Assembly: GCA_020809705.1 (NCBI GenBank) | Contig: CP085829.1 | Span: forward strand, 310,001-374,000 | Length of the DNA: 64,000 nt | Reading direction: 5' to 3' | Origin: Calonectria ilicicola | Taxonomy: Eukaryota > Ascomycota > Sordariomycetes > Hypocreales > Nectriaceae | Shown here: piece by piece, positions 1 through 11,870 of the stretch | How the letters are laid out: each line of letters begins with the position of its first letter | Position numbering within the stretch: the first letter of the stretch is position 1 | The notes under the pieces: generated by a model | Told to the model about the DNA's origin: nothing | Databases searched by the model: none | The model's input: the letters and a program-made list of their open reading frames with translations, nothing else | Made by a program: the position numbers and the translations under genes

Positions 1-347
1 TTGCTGGTACCAGCATGGACGAGACACGCTGCCTGGACGACATTTACCGCGAGCAAAGCGATTCCACCCTTGGTAAGCACCTGGCCAAGACGAGCTGGGT
101 CACCATCGATGAGGTCAATCAGCTTGACGAGCCTTTCCTGAAGGAGGGCTGGTTGATCGAGGATGGCGGAAAGTTTATCAAGTCCCAGACCAAGAGTGAG
201 TCCAAGGGCTGGGCGGTTACTGAGATTTTGGGATTCCAAACCATCAACGGCGAGAGACGTCACTGTATCAACCTTGTCGCAACCAAGGGCGATCAGGTCG
301 CCAAGGCTCGCATCGTGTACGACTTTGTGTCAGGCTCGAAGGTATGA
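1..347 (+). CDS. 3' end of an unrecognised protein gene (5' end outside window)
   Basis: The open frame runs from the window edge to the TGA at 345-347. The first ATG is at 15, but the frame is open upstream of it, so the true start or an upstream exon is probably outside the window. The visible ~110 residues are hydrophilic and acidic/basic mixed, with motifs such as KEGWLIEDGGKF and GERRHCINLV, no signal peptide and no membrane segment. The alternating hydrophobic pattern of the second half suggests a small beta-rich fold. I do not recognise the family and give no function. The next 220 bases hold a probable 3' UTR and the first copy of a direct repeat (435-570). Confidence 0.5.
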   Translation, partial: AGTSMDETRCLDDIYREQSDSTLGKHLAKTSWVTIDEVNQLDEPFLKEGWLIEDGGKFIKSQTKSESKGWAVTEILGFQTINGERRHCINLVATKGDQVAKARIVYDFVSGSKV

Positions 348-434
348 AGAAGAGAGCCTGTTTCCTTTCCGAGTTCTCTAACTCATTGATAGCTTTGATT
401 TTCATGCTTTGCTATCCGGATAGACTTAGATAGA

Positions 435-570
435 AAATGATGAGATTGATATGGTGATTGTTGAATCCCCGAAGTTATTTCCTCCTGTGCCTGCTGGAAT
501 TATGATCCTCGTAAATAAGTGGCGATGCACAGCGCCTATAGAAATAAATATAGACTAGAGTATTGAAGTC
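435..570 (+). repeat. Left copy of a degenerate ~130 bp direct repeat flanking the NLR gene
   Basis: Bases 435-470 match 5023-5059 almost exactly: AAATGATGAG then TTG and TATGGTG then GAATCCC, with only A/G differences and one indel. Similarity resumes at the far end (TAGACTAGAGTATTGAA here, TGGACTAGCGTATTCAA at 5133-5150). The two copies are in the same orientation and sit immediately outside the PNP-NACHT-ankyrin locus. This copy is just downstream of the gene ending at 347, so it may derive from that gene's 3' flank. Confidence 0.6.
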
Positions 571-3500
571 AAGCATCACCTAATTGTTTTTCTTGCAGAA
601 GTTGCAGGATTTCTTGCTGGCCATTTCTACTAGCCAGTAGCAACGCCGTAGTACCATAATCATCCATCCAGCTAGGATCAACATTATCGGTCTCTAGTAA
701 TAATTCGACAATATCCCTCCGCCCATTAATCACCGCCCAAAATAAAGGCGTTCTCCCTTCGTTGTCTTCCAAATCCGGATCAATACCCGGAGATTGCAAT
801 AATAACCTTAAAATGCTCACATCGCAATTAAAGGCTGTCCACGAAAGGGGCGTACGACCTCTCATCTTGAACGTTTGGGTCAACACCGTCAAATTCTAAA
901 AGACGCTCAACAATAGTTTCTTTTCGATGTTTTACGGCCCAATAGAGCGGCGTCTTTCCATTGTTATCCTTGGGATCAGGTTCAACCATATTTGTCGCAA
1001 GTAGCAGATCAACTATGGTCTCCTGACCACTGAAAGCTGACCAAAAAAGCGGCGTTTTCCCTTCAGCATCTTTGGGATCAAGATCAACACTTTTATTTTT
1101 CAGTAGCAAATCGACAATATAATCTTGCCCGGATTTTGCAGCCCAGTGAAGAGGTGTCATGCTATCTTCATCTCTGATATTGGGATCGACACCAAGAGTT
1201 CTCAGTAATAAATCGACAACGCGTAGTTCATCATTGAGGATGGCCTGCAAAAGTGGTGTGCAACCTTGCCCGTCCCTTGAATTACGGTCAACATCTTCGC
1301 ATTCTAGAAGAAGTCTCACGGAATCCTCGTGCCCGAACTCGGCAGCTTGTAAAAGTGGAGTCCTTCCTGATGCATCTTTGGGTTCTTTGTTCACGCCCTT
1401 AGTCGATAACAAGAGTTTTACAATGGTGTCTCTACCATTTTCGGCAGCAAAGGATAAAGGAGTATATCCGACACTATCTTGCCGGTTCATTCCAAAATCA
1501 TTGAACCCAAGAAGATGCTTAAACAGCGGCATACTGCCTATCCTTGCTGCCCAGTGCAATGGTGTCATTCCACCCTGAGGTACGAATTGGGTACCATAGT
1601 CAAGGTTTTCAAATACTTCTCTACTTAATCCAGTTTCCAGGTGAAACAATGCTTCAACTGTACTGCGAGAGCCACGGGCCAGAGCAGCAAACAAAGGATA
1701 CTCGTGCTTCTCCCCATGGGTGTGAATATTCAAGTTTGGACTTAAGATTGTCTTTATGAGCTCTGAACAACTGTTATCAGCAAGTACGTAGATCAGACTT
1801 GCTTGGGGGGTGTAATTGGACACTACAATGTGGCCACGAAGTTCAATCCATAATTCTAGACCAAACTCCTTTAGAAACTGGCCTTGAAGTAGAAAGGATG
1901 CAGCTTCCTCAGCGTGGCTTAATACATAACTCGTTGCATAATTAATGAATGGGAAATGCATTTGTACGGGTCTCTCGTGTATATATGGCCAAGTCGCCTT
2001 ATCTTCGGGCAAGTTTGCGGACGGGTGGTCAGTGGTCCAATAGTCCGGTGTGATGGACACCTCCTCTGAAGCATCGAATGACGATAATATATTCGAAGCA
2101 TTTGTTATAAAATAGTTATAACAGCATTTCTTTAGTCGTTCATGGCTACGACTCTCAAAGTTCTGAGCATAGTCAGGCCATAGGTCGCTGATACCATTAT
2201 CCTTTAATAAGAAATCTCGAATTGACTCATGGATGAACTGGACAGTCCGATGATCATAGGACTGAGTCAACTCAGCAAGACCCTTGGATGAGCTTAGCAC
2301 AAACAGCTCCATGTCAGCTTCAGTCACGAGGTTGGGCTCCCATTTACCCATATTCTCGGGCGTTGGATCCAAACCAGATACCAGCGCATAGTAAAATTCT
2401 TTGCAGGTAAGTGGTTCTTCGGCATATAGAATCCACTGAAGACAGAGCAGTAGATCGTCCATATTTTGAGCATCTCTCTGAAAGATCTCCCGGAAGAGTG
2501 CACTGAGTTCAACGGACAACTCTTCAAGTCGTCGTTTTACAGCGAAAACTCGGCCTCGTTGGAACTCTTTATTGAGGATGTCAACAACCAAGACAACCCA
2601 CATAAAAACACCTGAGGACTTCTCAATCACTTGCATAGTAACCTCCTCAATAGCCTGGCTATGGGGAGCAGGTAGCTTGTTTCTGATATACCCCTCCAGG
2701 TCCTTTCTGTGATCGCTTTGGTGCTCTAGCGTAAGTTTTAGGCCATATTGTATATCGATATGTGCATAATGGCGGCTGGAAAAGCAGACATGGAAGTGGA
2801 TGCCATTCTTCACAGCCATTTCCCCCAGCCTTTCAAATGCTTCGAACATATCTCGCACTTGTGTCTCATCGCACTCATCAAGAGCATCTATGAAGCACGT
2901 CAAGTGTCTGCCTTCAAGCTTTTTGATAGCATTAGCGAACATAAGTTGTAGTGACCAAGTTTCCCAGACTATAGGATCTTTTTCTCGGTGTCGATGTATT
3001 AACTCGTCCAGTATTTCTTGAAGATCAGGAAACCTTTCAAGTATCTGAAGGAGCAAGGATCGATACATTCCAATCGTCGATATTTCTAGTTCCGTTCCTC
3101 TAGCGTTGAAAAAGAAGGAGATGACTGCCGCATCTTCCGTTGATTGGCTTCTGGTCCGCGAATCTGTATAAATGAATTTCAGCAAAGTAGACTTCCCTGC
3201 ACCGGGTTTCCCTTTGATCCACAAAAGACCGTGATGGCTAGAGAGCTTCTCAAAATCCAACCAGTCAAGGTAGAGAGGGTGAGCGAGGAACCATTGGCAA
3301 GTTGTTCCATAAGCATCCTTGATATTTGCATGGCGGGACTCTATTTGTTTAAAATGAAAAGATTCAAGGAACAACTGCCTCATTTTAGGCAATGGTTTAC
3401 GATCTGCGAATTTATGAGCAAATGGTTCTACACGTGAAGGCTTTTCAACATACTTTTTGGGGGCCTAACCTGAAGCCCCTTTTGAGTTGGCGGTATTGTG

Positions 3501-4414
3501 CATAAGAGCTCTTTTGCGTATGCTGCAGCTGTTATGGCCGAGTATTCTTGCCACGCCTTGTTTTTATGTGAATCAGAATAGTCGCAAATACCCCGAACAG
3601 CTAGACATGGGAAGCAGTCCATTAACCCTGCGGCTTCCATCTCAAAACAAATTATGCCGAGCTCCTCAGCAAGAATGGTCCTGACATTCCCATCCTCGAT
3701 GACCTGGTTACCTGATGCAACTCTTCCATAGTGAATGTGAGGATTTGTGCCTTCTCGGGCCGGGCGGCTCTTGCATTGACCTGGATCACACAGGTCACAA
3801 TCTTTTGCAGCTTCCACATGATTGTATTGGGCGCAAAACAGTCGATCCTGGAGGCCAGGATGGGCATACTTGGACATATGTGGACGGCGGTCAAGTGTAT
3901 CGCGAATAATAGCGGGTATTTTGCTTGATTCCACATCATGTTCCGCCCGGAGCTTTGATACAGCTGTCATGAGTATCTGCGGGGGCCTTGTAGGAAGCCC
4001 AGTCCGATGGAAAAGGCCCTTTGGTAGAGTTTTTCCAAAATCATATTGCATAACCTCATGGGCAACGACAACATCTCCTAACCGCACATCGGCTGTTTCG
4101 GGAACTCCACCAGCAATCCCAACTAGTAAACCCTTATCAATGAAAGGAAAACTTCGGCGCATATTGTTTGCAACTGTGGCAGCGTTATTGGTCCCATAGT
4201 GGCTGGATGGAAGACACGCTATAACAATGTTGTGGTCTTGAATGCTTCCAAGAATATATGCGTTGCTATCATCTGGTTTACTTGGCAAAGCCTCGTGTAT
4301 GGTATCCAAGATCGCTTTTGCAGCAGCCATCTCGATTTATAGAGCGCAAATCCACCCAACAGTGTAATCTTCATGTCTGAACCCCCCCTTTAAGTTTTCA
4401 GTGTTTTCGCGCAT
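569..4414 (-). pseudogene. PNP-NACHT-ankyrin NLR (STAND) protein, disrupted
   Basis: Order on the minus strand: nucleoside-phosphorylase-like (PNP_UDP) domain (about 4390-3455; motifs GIAGGVPETADVRLGD, YDFGKT, CFEMEAAG), NACHT ATPase (P-loop GKPGAGKS near 3200, Walker B FIDALDECDE near 2880), then about ten ankyrin repeats (1620-569). A GTATGT donor at 3454 and CAG acceptor at 3375-3377 (80 nt intron) join the PNP and NACHT frames. Two lesions are visible. An ATG at 4414 opens a frame containing the conserved start DYTVGWICAL, but a TAA at 4337-4339 stops it right before IEMAAAKAILD. In the ankyrin region at about 858-866 a GA-repeat is two bases short, so the last two to three repeats lie in another frame. 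Translation could restart at the ATG at 4330, losing the first strand of PNP. In fungi such proteins are candidate nonself-recognition/cell-death receptors; that role here is inferred. Confidence 0.85.
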
Positions 4415-5022
4415 CTTTTTTGGCCATACTTGATCGATTTCATGGCTCGTCCCAGGCCTCTTCCTAAGGGCATGTTCTGCCATGATCGCTACAGCTTGGC
4501 ATGCCGTGTCTTCGCTTTGACATGACCTGTCGTTTGACTAAAGTTTCAGTTAATTGGTGATATTCATTCGCGTTTTCTCATTTGATCGTCCGCAGAAGTT
4601 CCGTGGTGGTGCTGAAACGCCAGACTGGGCACAATGTAGCGGTTTCTGACGCAAAATGATTATTTTGTCGTAAATAATAGCGCACCCCACGTGATCTTGT
4701 AATACCTCGTCAATAAATCTCACCATTTTTGTTGGTGTGTTGAAATGCATACCCAATCATATATCATTTACTACAACAAGACGGGATAACCTAATAACCT
4801 AATAATCTACGTGGTCAGAATAAAGTGTGCCTATTGAATATACGGACCAAACTCTGTCAAGGGGCAGCATTCTGCCATCTCCACTCTGACTGCCAGATTA
4901 ATTACCCATGTAACCTTGTCTGGAGGTAATATGATCAAGCCAGAAGCATAGAAGAAACACTTGGTTCTAGTTCACGTGGCTATAATTTATTACACGGAAA
5001 AATACAATACATCTTGGAAAAC
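4415..5022. other. Intergenic, no gene seen
   Basis: Moderately AT-rich spacer between the NLR locus and the right direct repeat. The few short open frames lack codon structure, splice logic or recognisable motifs. Confidence 0.5.
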
Positions 5023-5152
5023 AAATGATGAGGTTGGTATGGTGGTTGTTTGAATCCCAGACTCAGCTTGCTCCTGAAGTCCTCCGCAATGTGATCAGCA
5101 TCGAAGTCCCGAGCCATAGAGTCTATCCAAATATGGACTAGCGTATTCAAGG
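5023..5152 (+). repeat. Right copy of the degenerate direct repeat flanking the NLR gene
   Basis: Partner of 435-570. The first ~37 bases are near identical; the middle keeps only patches (CTCCTG, AATNTGATC) and the end matches again (TCTATCC..AAATATGGACTAGCGTATTCAA in two blocks). It lies just upstream of the epoxide hydrolase promoter. Confidence 0.6.
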
Positions 5153-5160
5153 AGCGGCAA

Positions 5161-5172
5161 GTGTAAGCGCAA
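5161..5172 (+). promoter_or_regulatory. AAGCG-type motif upstream of epoxide hydrolase
   Basis: GTGTAAGCGCAA about 180 bp before the epoxide hydrolase ATG. The same GTGTAAGCG[C/G]AA core is found at 7225 and 11936 in other promoters of this block. Its function as an operator is inferred from recurrence only. Confidence 0.35.
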
Positions 5173-5342
5173 CCACCGTTTCTGTCACGTTGACTATGGC
5201 GACAAGTTTAACCAGCTGCCATGTCATAGCAAAATCCATCGTACCTGGATCTTGGAAATCTCTTTATTAAATTTGAGCCCTGTCAATATAGCTCTCACTG
5301 ATTTCTCCTGGTTGCAAATATTTACAAATTCTTCTTCCCAAA

Positions 5343-6717
5343 ATGTTGACTGATGTGGCCAAGATTGGGGAGACCCTGGAATTCAACAAGGCCATACCCT
5401 TCTCGATTGCCGTCGACCACGAGTTGATCAAAACCACGCAAAAAAAGTTGGATCTGGCCCGATATCCATGTGAGCAAGATGATTGTCCCGAGGATGATTG
5501 GTCTCAAGGCTCTAAAGTCAACCGAGTCAAGGAGCTGGCAGAATACTGGCGCACTGAGTATGATTGGACTGCCCAGCAGGTATTTTCCCCAAATAATCCG
5601 AAATAAACTAGTTTAAGCTGATATCCTGCAAGAAACGTTTGAATAAAATCTTCAATCATTACTTGGTCAAGCTCAATGTCCCAGGTTACGGCCCTCTGGT
5701 GCTTCATTTTACACACGCCAGATCCTCAAATCCAGAGGCTATCCCGATGCTATTCTCTCATGGATGGCCTGGATCCTTCGTTGAGGCGTCAAGAATTGTG
5801 AGTGAGCTAAGCAACAGTAAGGATAAAATCTCCTTCCACGTTGTGGCTCCCTCGATTCCCGGATTTGGATTTTCCCCAGCCCCCAAAAAGTCTGGCGTCG
5901 GCCCAAACACTGTTGCCATAGCATATCAAATTTTGATGACCGAGGTTCTGGGATATTCTTGGTTTGTCACTCAGGGCGGCGATTTTGGTTCATTCATCAC
6001 CAGGTCGATTGCGATCCAGTTTCCAGATGCTGTGTGCGCGCAACACCTCAACATGTTCCCAGTTCCTCCACCGACTCTATGGAGCGCCCCTTGGGCATAT
6101 ATGCGCTGGTGTTTGTCTGGGTTATTTTATTCACCCTTTGAGCGTGAGGCTCTTAGAGTGAGAGAAAATTTTGAACGAGACCAGAGCGGATATCTGGAAC
6201 AGCAAAAGACTCGACCGCAGACCCTAGGATTTGCTCTTGGTGACTCCCCAATTGGTCTTTTGGCTTGGTTTGTTGAAAAGTTTCACGACTGGGTTGATGT
6301 TTATGAGGTCTTTAGCAATGATGATATCATAACCTTGGTAATGATGCACTGGATTCAAGGGGCCACACCAGGGCTGAGATTTTACCGGGAGGCATTCGGT
6401 CGTGGACTGCGAGAAGCAGAGCGAACATTTGAAACATATGTAGCCACACCTACGGGCGTGAGCATGTATGCAAAGGAACAGCTTCATGTGAGTTCTGTGC
6501 TCTTTTTGTGATGTTAATATGCTGACACATTTAGTGCCCTAGAGATTGGGCGGCCCAAGCGGCCAACATACAATTTTGGAGAGAGTACGAGCGCGGTGGA
6601 CATTTCTCTTCTCTGGAACGCGATAACGCATTTGTTCAGGATATGAGGCAGTTTTTCTCGTCTGATGTGGTCAATAGAAGCATTGATAGAGCAAAGAAGA
6701 GGATCCATAGTGCTTAG
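5343..6717 (+). CDS. Epoxide hydrolase (EHN domain plus alpha/beta-hydrolase)
   Basis: Three exons, 5343-5579, 5633-6487 and 6535-6717, with GTATTT..AAG and GTGAGT..TAG introns, give about 424 residues in one frame. The N-terminus is the EHN region (IPFSIAVDHELIKTTQKKLD, DWTAQQKRLN). The hydrolase core has the HGWPGS oxyanion motif, the nucleophile motif GGDFGS with the catalytic Asp, and the C-terminal GGHFSSLER giving the catalytic His. Length and order fit the microsomal-type fungal epoxide hydrolases, which open epoxides to diols. No signal peptide; probably cytosolic or membrane associated. The ATG at 5343 fits the family start. It has an AAGCG-type motif upstream and sits beside a transporter and a monooxygenase block, consistent with metabolism of an epoxidised substrate; the substrate is unknown. 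Confidence 0.9.
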
Positions 6718-7222
6718 CCTGTTGACAATTCACTCACAATATATTTCATTCTCTCACAGAAGGCTGTATGGTGGATTTTAGTGCCATGCATTGTACTACT
6801 TCGTAACAACTTAATTACCGACGGAAACATGCCTTATCCGCGTTCATATTGTATGCCCAATTGACAGGATCGCTTTACGGCCAACTTGGAATAGAAAAGG
6901 CAATATTATCTTCCGGCGCTGAAGTGAAAACGTTATTTTAGACTAGTACATTGTCTGTGAGCTTTATCAAGACGTACAACTCCTTTTGTCTCAGTAGGGA
7001 AGGTCTTTCCTTGCGGACTCTTCGAGACTGAATACCAAACTAGAATCCTTAAGCGCCTCGACGAGGTAAATGAATTGAAACCGTTTTACAAGGATTTATT
7101 TACGATCAGATGCATCCTCATACAGAAGGATCTACCGTCAAGTGCAATCATCATTGCCAAGGAATATTCCTTACATGACCCTGGCCGGTTTGTGCCACCG
7201 GGCGCGAGTGCTCAATTGGGCC
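6718..7222. other. Intergenic, no gene seen
   Basis: 3' flank of the epoxide hydrolase and distal promoter of the MFS gene. A 63-codon open frame at 7075-7266 runs through the AAGCG repeat and shows no family resemblance. Confidence 0.5.
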
Positions 7223-7246
7223 AGTGTAAGCGCAAGCGCAAGCGAG
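7223..7246 (+). promoter_or_regulatory. Triple AAGCG direct repeat upstream of the MFS gene
   Basis: Begins AGTGTAAGCG and continues with two more AAGCG units, each 6 bases apart, about 255-275 bp before the transporter ATG. It is the most regular copy of the motif shared with 5161, 11871, 11935 and 12027. Candidate binding site for one of the local Zn2Cys6 regulators (inference). Confidence 0.4.
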
Positions 7247-7500
7247 TCCTGGAGCCCGAGTCATGAACTTCGGTCCCCTAAACACACTCTTTTCCGTTTC
7301 ATTGCCCCAAAATGGTAAGAGGATGCATTACCCCAGATTGTCCCCGGATTGTCCGCCCCATGTACCCCAGACGACCGCAAGTTGAATTCGATGTTTTGGG
7401 GACATATTTAACCAATCTGAGAACCTTTCAAATATCAGATGTCATATCGATTTGAGCATTATCATCCTATCTATACAATTTGCATCGTACGCCTTTGACA

Positions 7501-9158
7501 ATGAAGTTGCTAACTCTTCGAGGCAAGCCCCTCCAGCGTGCCATAACGGTATGCTGTCTTATTGCATTTATACTATTCGGCTATGATCAAGGCGTTTTCG
7601 GTGGAATCTTGCAGAACGAAGATTGGCTGGATCTCTTCAACCACCCAAATGACACCGAGACAGGAATCATTGTCTCATCCTATAACTTAGGCTGCCTGGT
7701 AGGCTGCATGAGTAAGCTAGGCACATCATCTTATGAGGTACCTGGAAAGCGATTGCTGATATGACGGTGTTAGTAAACTTCTTCATCGGAGACATACTTG
7801 GTCGGCGCAAAACTATTTGGGTCGCTATGATATTCGTCATTGTTGGAGCGATACTGCAAACCACCGCATACCATGTTGCTCATTTGGTTATTGGAAGAGT
7901 CGTAACCGGATTTGGGACTGGCATGAAGACTTCTACAGTACCAATGTAAGTCAGGAAATTTCATATCTGTATAACCATGCGATCTAACTTCTGTAGGTAT
8001 CAATCTGAGCTTTGCGACCACAAATCACGCGGCCGTCTTGTCTCCGCAGAAGTTCTCTTCGTTGGTGTTGGGATCACATTCGCGTATTGGTTCGACTTTG
8101 GTCTCTACTTTGTTGGCGGTCCGCTTGCATGGAGACTTCCACTCGCATTCCAAATAATTTTTGCAGTCATCGTCGTGCTGGTAGTCTTTGGCTTGCCAGA
8201 ATCTCCAAGGTGGCTATTGACAAAAGGACGCGAGCAAGAAGCTGTTCAAGTATTGTGCAACGTCTATGAGAGAGAGCCGTCGGATGCGTTTGTCATATCG
8301 GAGATTGCGTCGATCCAGAAAGCAATTGAACTGGAGCGCTCAAGCAATAATGGATCCTTCTTGGACGTGTTTAAAAACGATGAGATCAAAACCGGCTATC
8401 GCGTACTTCTCGCTTGGGGAGTTCAATTCATGAATCAAGGAGGTGGAATTAATCTCATCGTTTACTATGCACCTTCTGTGCTCTCTCAAAATGTTGGGCT
8501 ATCAGCTCGCACTTCGCAGATTCTTGGCGGATGCATTAACATGATGTTCATGTTTGGTTCAATTGTGCCTTCAATCTATCTCGACAAAATGGGTCGCCGA
8601 AAGACAATGCTTTGGGGCTGCTTCGGATTGAGTATTTGCATGCTCATGGTTTCTGTCCTCCTGTCTCGGGTCGGGCATCCCAACGGCCAGGAGTGTGCAT
8701 CAGCTTCTGTGGCGTTTCTTTTCCTCTACATGCTCATATTTGGCATGAGCGTGAACTGTGTACCATGGGTATATGTCCCAGAGGTACTCCCGTTACAAGC
8801 ACGTACCCGTGGTACTGCGATCGGTATAAGCTCGAATTGGCTGTGGAATTTCGCAGTGGTCATGATCTCTCCTGTCATTACGAATCGCTTGCAGTGGAAG
8901 GCATATTTGATTTTCATGGTAACTAATATGCTTTTTGTGCCGGTATTTTACTTTTGGTACCCGGAGACAAGCAACATCAGACTCGAAGATATTGACCTAA
9001 TTTTCACCGAGGGAGGGAATCCAGTTACTGTTGCTCGGAATATGTTGAAGACTAATTCCCGGGCTTCAGAAGGCGCGCTTGATCGTGATATGACGGGAAC
9101 AAGTGTAACGGACACCGAAAAGGGACAGGAAATGAACTTGGAGAATTCTGAAGTATGA
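7501..9158 (+). CDS. MFS sugar-type transporter
   Basis: Exons 7501-7711, 7774-7945 and 7997-9158 (GTAAGC..TAG and GTAAGT..TAG introns) give 514 residues. Sugar-porter (HXT-like) signatures are present: GYDQGVFGG in TM1, GDILGRRKT in the first cytoplasmic loop, PESPRWL before the central loop, DKMGRRKTM, VPWVYVPEVLPL, RTRGTAIG and PETSNIRLEDID near the end. Twelve hydrophobic segments are expected and plausible. The start at 7501 (MKLLTLRGKPLQRA) is the first ATG in frame. Family members carry hexoses or related small polyols and acids across the plasma membrane by proton symport; the substrate here cannot be read. The AAGCG repeat upstream links it to the neighbouring enzyme genes. Confidence 0.92.
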
Positions 9159-9500
9159 TAGTTGTATCTGGAAACGGGATTGTTATAATTAGTGAACAGT
9201 CCATCAACTCCTTTGACATGGGTGTACTTCTTGATGACCTTTTATGTCTGAGTCAATTCTTCATTTACTCTGATGCCCTCTTCATCTCCCTAAAGTATAA
9301 CATCATACTGAATTTTCAAGGGATATCAGGATAAGGCGCAATAGCTAGTCTGTAGTTTTTGTCGAATGATTACTCCTTCAGCCATTCAGTCTCACGCCGA
9401 AAGTCAGATAGCAGCATCCACTCCGTGGAGTTTTTGAGTAGGAGTGAGATGTCGTAGCTAAATTTGGAACAGCAATTGAAAATATGATACTTGCTAATCC
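9159..9500. other. Convergent 3' spacer
   Basis: Lies between the tail-to-tail MFS transporter and Zn2Cys6 regulator. AT-rich; I see no gene in it. Confidence 0.5.
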
Positions 9501-11786
9501 CTATGAAAGCCCCCACATCTGTCGGAGTTCTGCGGATCTATCGGATGTTTTCCATCCTGTCTCTCTTTCGATCCGTGATAATTGCTTGAGGAGAGCAATC
9601 TTCTCAGAGGCGTACTCATCTCTGAAATGATGTAGGTCACTAAAAGTCGATTGGTCGCATCGAGAGCCTGGCAACTGATGCGAGGCAATTCCAGTCATAT
9701 TTTTCGTAGTGAGAGATTGAGGGGTGAACGTCAGTCCGGCAATGTAAAGTGGCTGCAAATGATTCACCCAGTTTGCACTTTATTGCTGGTTAAAATTGCC
9801 ATTCATTGAGACAATATTGACTTACTGAGAAATGTTCCATGTTGAAATTCCGCCAATCTCGCGGGCATGCCATATTGGATCGTGCTATTAGTAATGTCGA
9901 GTTAGAGTCCATGTGCGGAACAAAGTTTCTTAGCAGACCTTACCTGTTCCGTATCCGAGCAGTCTGATTCAGATACTAATCCCGTGCGCAATAGGAGAAT
10001 CGATCCTGCGTGGTAGAAAGTATTTCCACAAACTGAGCACAAATGGATTAGGATTTAGACCAGGACGTAGTGAGGAGAACTCAACTGGACGATGATTGCG
10101 TAAATATTGTCACAGGAAATGGCCCTGATTCTCCGTGCGGCGCACGTAGTAATGGTTGTACTTCAGTTGGCCGGTTTTCCCACCACTCCAAAAGGTTTTG
10201 CCAGAGCCTTTTCACTGACTTTTTGTATTCATATGATGGAAGCGCGTTCAAACCTGATCCCAATGCCAATAGATTGACAATGTTGGCAAAAAATAGAATA
10301 GCTAGGTTGCAGTAGTCATCCGTGTTTGCCGCGACAGCTGCGGATGAAATACAATCTTCCTTGACCCAGGAGTGTGTAGGGATCAACGTTGTCTCGCCAA
10401 TTATGAACGCGGCCCAGATATCTGTCGATGGAGTCAGCGTTAATAAAACAATTTGCGGAGGAATCCTTACCTATCCGCGCAAAGGCCCAGAAGCAGGTCT
10501 TGATAATACCTTTGCTGGATCCATCCCAGCCTCTGCTCTTTAACAACCCTGCACAACCCTAGATTATACAGTAAGAAAGTGGGACATTGCATGGGCTTGC
10601 CTTGGAAATCAATATTTTCTTACTCACCTTTAGATGTCGCCTCCATTCCGAAACACTCGATGCCATCATTTCGTATACACACAGCAAGGTGCAAGCAGCC
10701 AAGATAGAGGCATCTGCCTCGCTTGGATCTTGCCGAATAAGTTGTTGTATTGTGTATTGATACAGCTCAAGTGTTGCTTGACTTTGTTGTCTCTTTAGCG
10801 TGTCAAGCTGTCTTGAGGAGAGTGCTAGCGCGGCGCCGACAAAGGCCTCTGATCTCATCATATGGTGGATATTCTTCACAAAGTGCATCTCAGAATCAGT
10901 GGTTTCACACCATGTCCCTGTCTCCCGAAGGTAGGCTGCCATTATATAAGCTTGCTCCTGTTTTGAAACGGGTAGCTTCAATGTCGGTAAAGGAGATGCA
11001 TTACGAGAAACACCTTGCCCAAGATGAAATGGTGGTCTGGTGGCAGGAGAGTTGCCTTCAAGGTCTGAACGTTGATTACTTGAAAGTGTCACAGGGGACA
11101 CTCCATGCCACACTGGGCTCGCATGCTGGGACTCGAGTGCATTTATGAGTAAATGACTCCTCGAGGTAGTAATGGTTGGACTGGCTAAAAAAGGAGTGTG
11201 CGCTATCTCATTCAGCGACACATCTTCTACAAATGTTGCCTCATGTTCTGTTTCAGGCGATGAAGAACGAGAGCCATGACCATGATAGCTTTGCAAAATA
11301 GATTCAGTATCATCTATTATCTTGACGGTTGTTGGTGAATTTGGGTGAAGTCTGGTATAGGGTTGGGGTACCTACAAGTCCACTAGTCTCTGGGATGTCT
11401 CGATCTGTATCCTCTAATGCTCGCCTTGCTTCTATCTCTAGGAGCATAGCCGAGTCGTCAGGCGAAAGGAGGAGCGAGCGCGACGGATGGAAGGATACCT
11501 TCACCCCCCATCGGCATTCATCCCCGGATGCAACGCAATTTCGACAACTGGGCCGAGCTTCATCGCCTATTGATTAGAATGATTGTCAGTTGAGTGGTTA
11601 CTGTTGCCAGATTCTGTGCATCGAAAATGGTTAAAACACCCACATTTACGTCGTCGACCGCGACAGGGTAGACTAGAATCAATCAACCAGGCATGCAGAA
11701 ACGCGCAATTGAGGCAATACTTACCACCCAGACCGAGTGCGTTTCTTTGCGGCGCGTTTCTTGGTCATACTGCACGGTCCTGACAT
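9501..11786 (-). CDS. Zn2Cys6 transcription factor with Fungal_trans_2-type domain
   Basis: Nine exons close in one frame of about 607 residues: 11786-11725, 11672-11644, 11566-11376, 11320-10628, 10558-10471, 10421-10086, 10032-9944, 9884-9826, 9777-9501. The zinc cluster is spread over the first three exons, exon 2 being only 29 nt, and reads SGCLPCRGRRRKCDEA then PSCRNCVASGDECRWG: C-x2-C-x6-C-x5-C-x2-C-x6-C. The C-terminal half has Fungal_trans_2 hallmarks (ACTLLCVYEMM, GCAGLLKSRGWDG, DIWAAFIIGETTLIPTHSW, GNTFYHAGSILLL, DPIWHAREIGGIS, QPLYIAG). ATGs at 11786 and 11768 are both in frame. The gene is divergent from the monooxygenase at 12299, sharing about 510 bp that hold three AAGCG-type motifs, so it is a candidate local regulator (inference). 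The intron at 11321-11375 is the least certain. Confidence 0.9.
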
Positions 11787-11870
11787 AATTCCCCTGTTTA
11801 GCAACGTAGTGTTCCAGGCCTTGTGCCAGCTTCGTGTGGATGGGCCTGTGGCGTTTTAGTATTGACCGCA

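Noticed and set aside
4337..4339. RIP (C-to-T repeat-induced mutation) as the cause of the NLR lesions
   Set aside because: Most lesions are small indels in runs, and the early stop is not clearly explained by a single C-to-T change. No strong TpA excess was evident by eye.
7075..7266. Short plus-strand open frame upstream of the MFS gene
   Set aside because: It runs through the repeated AAGCG motif, which explains the KRKRK-like translation. No domain, no splice partner, and it lies in a promoter.
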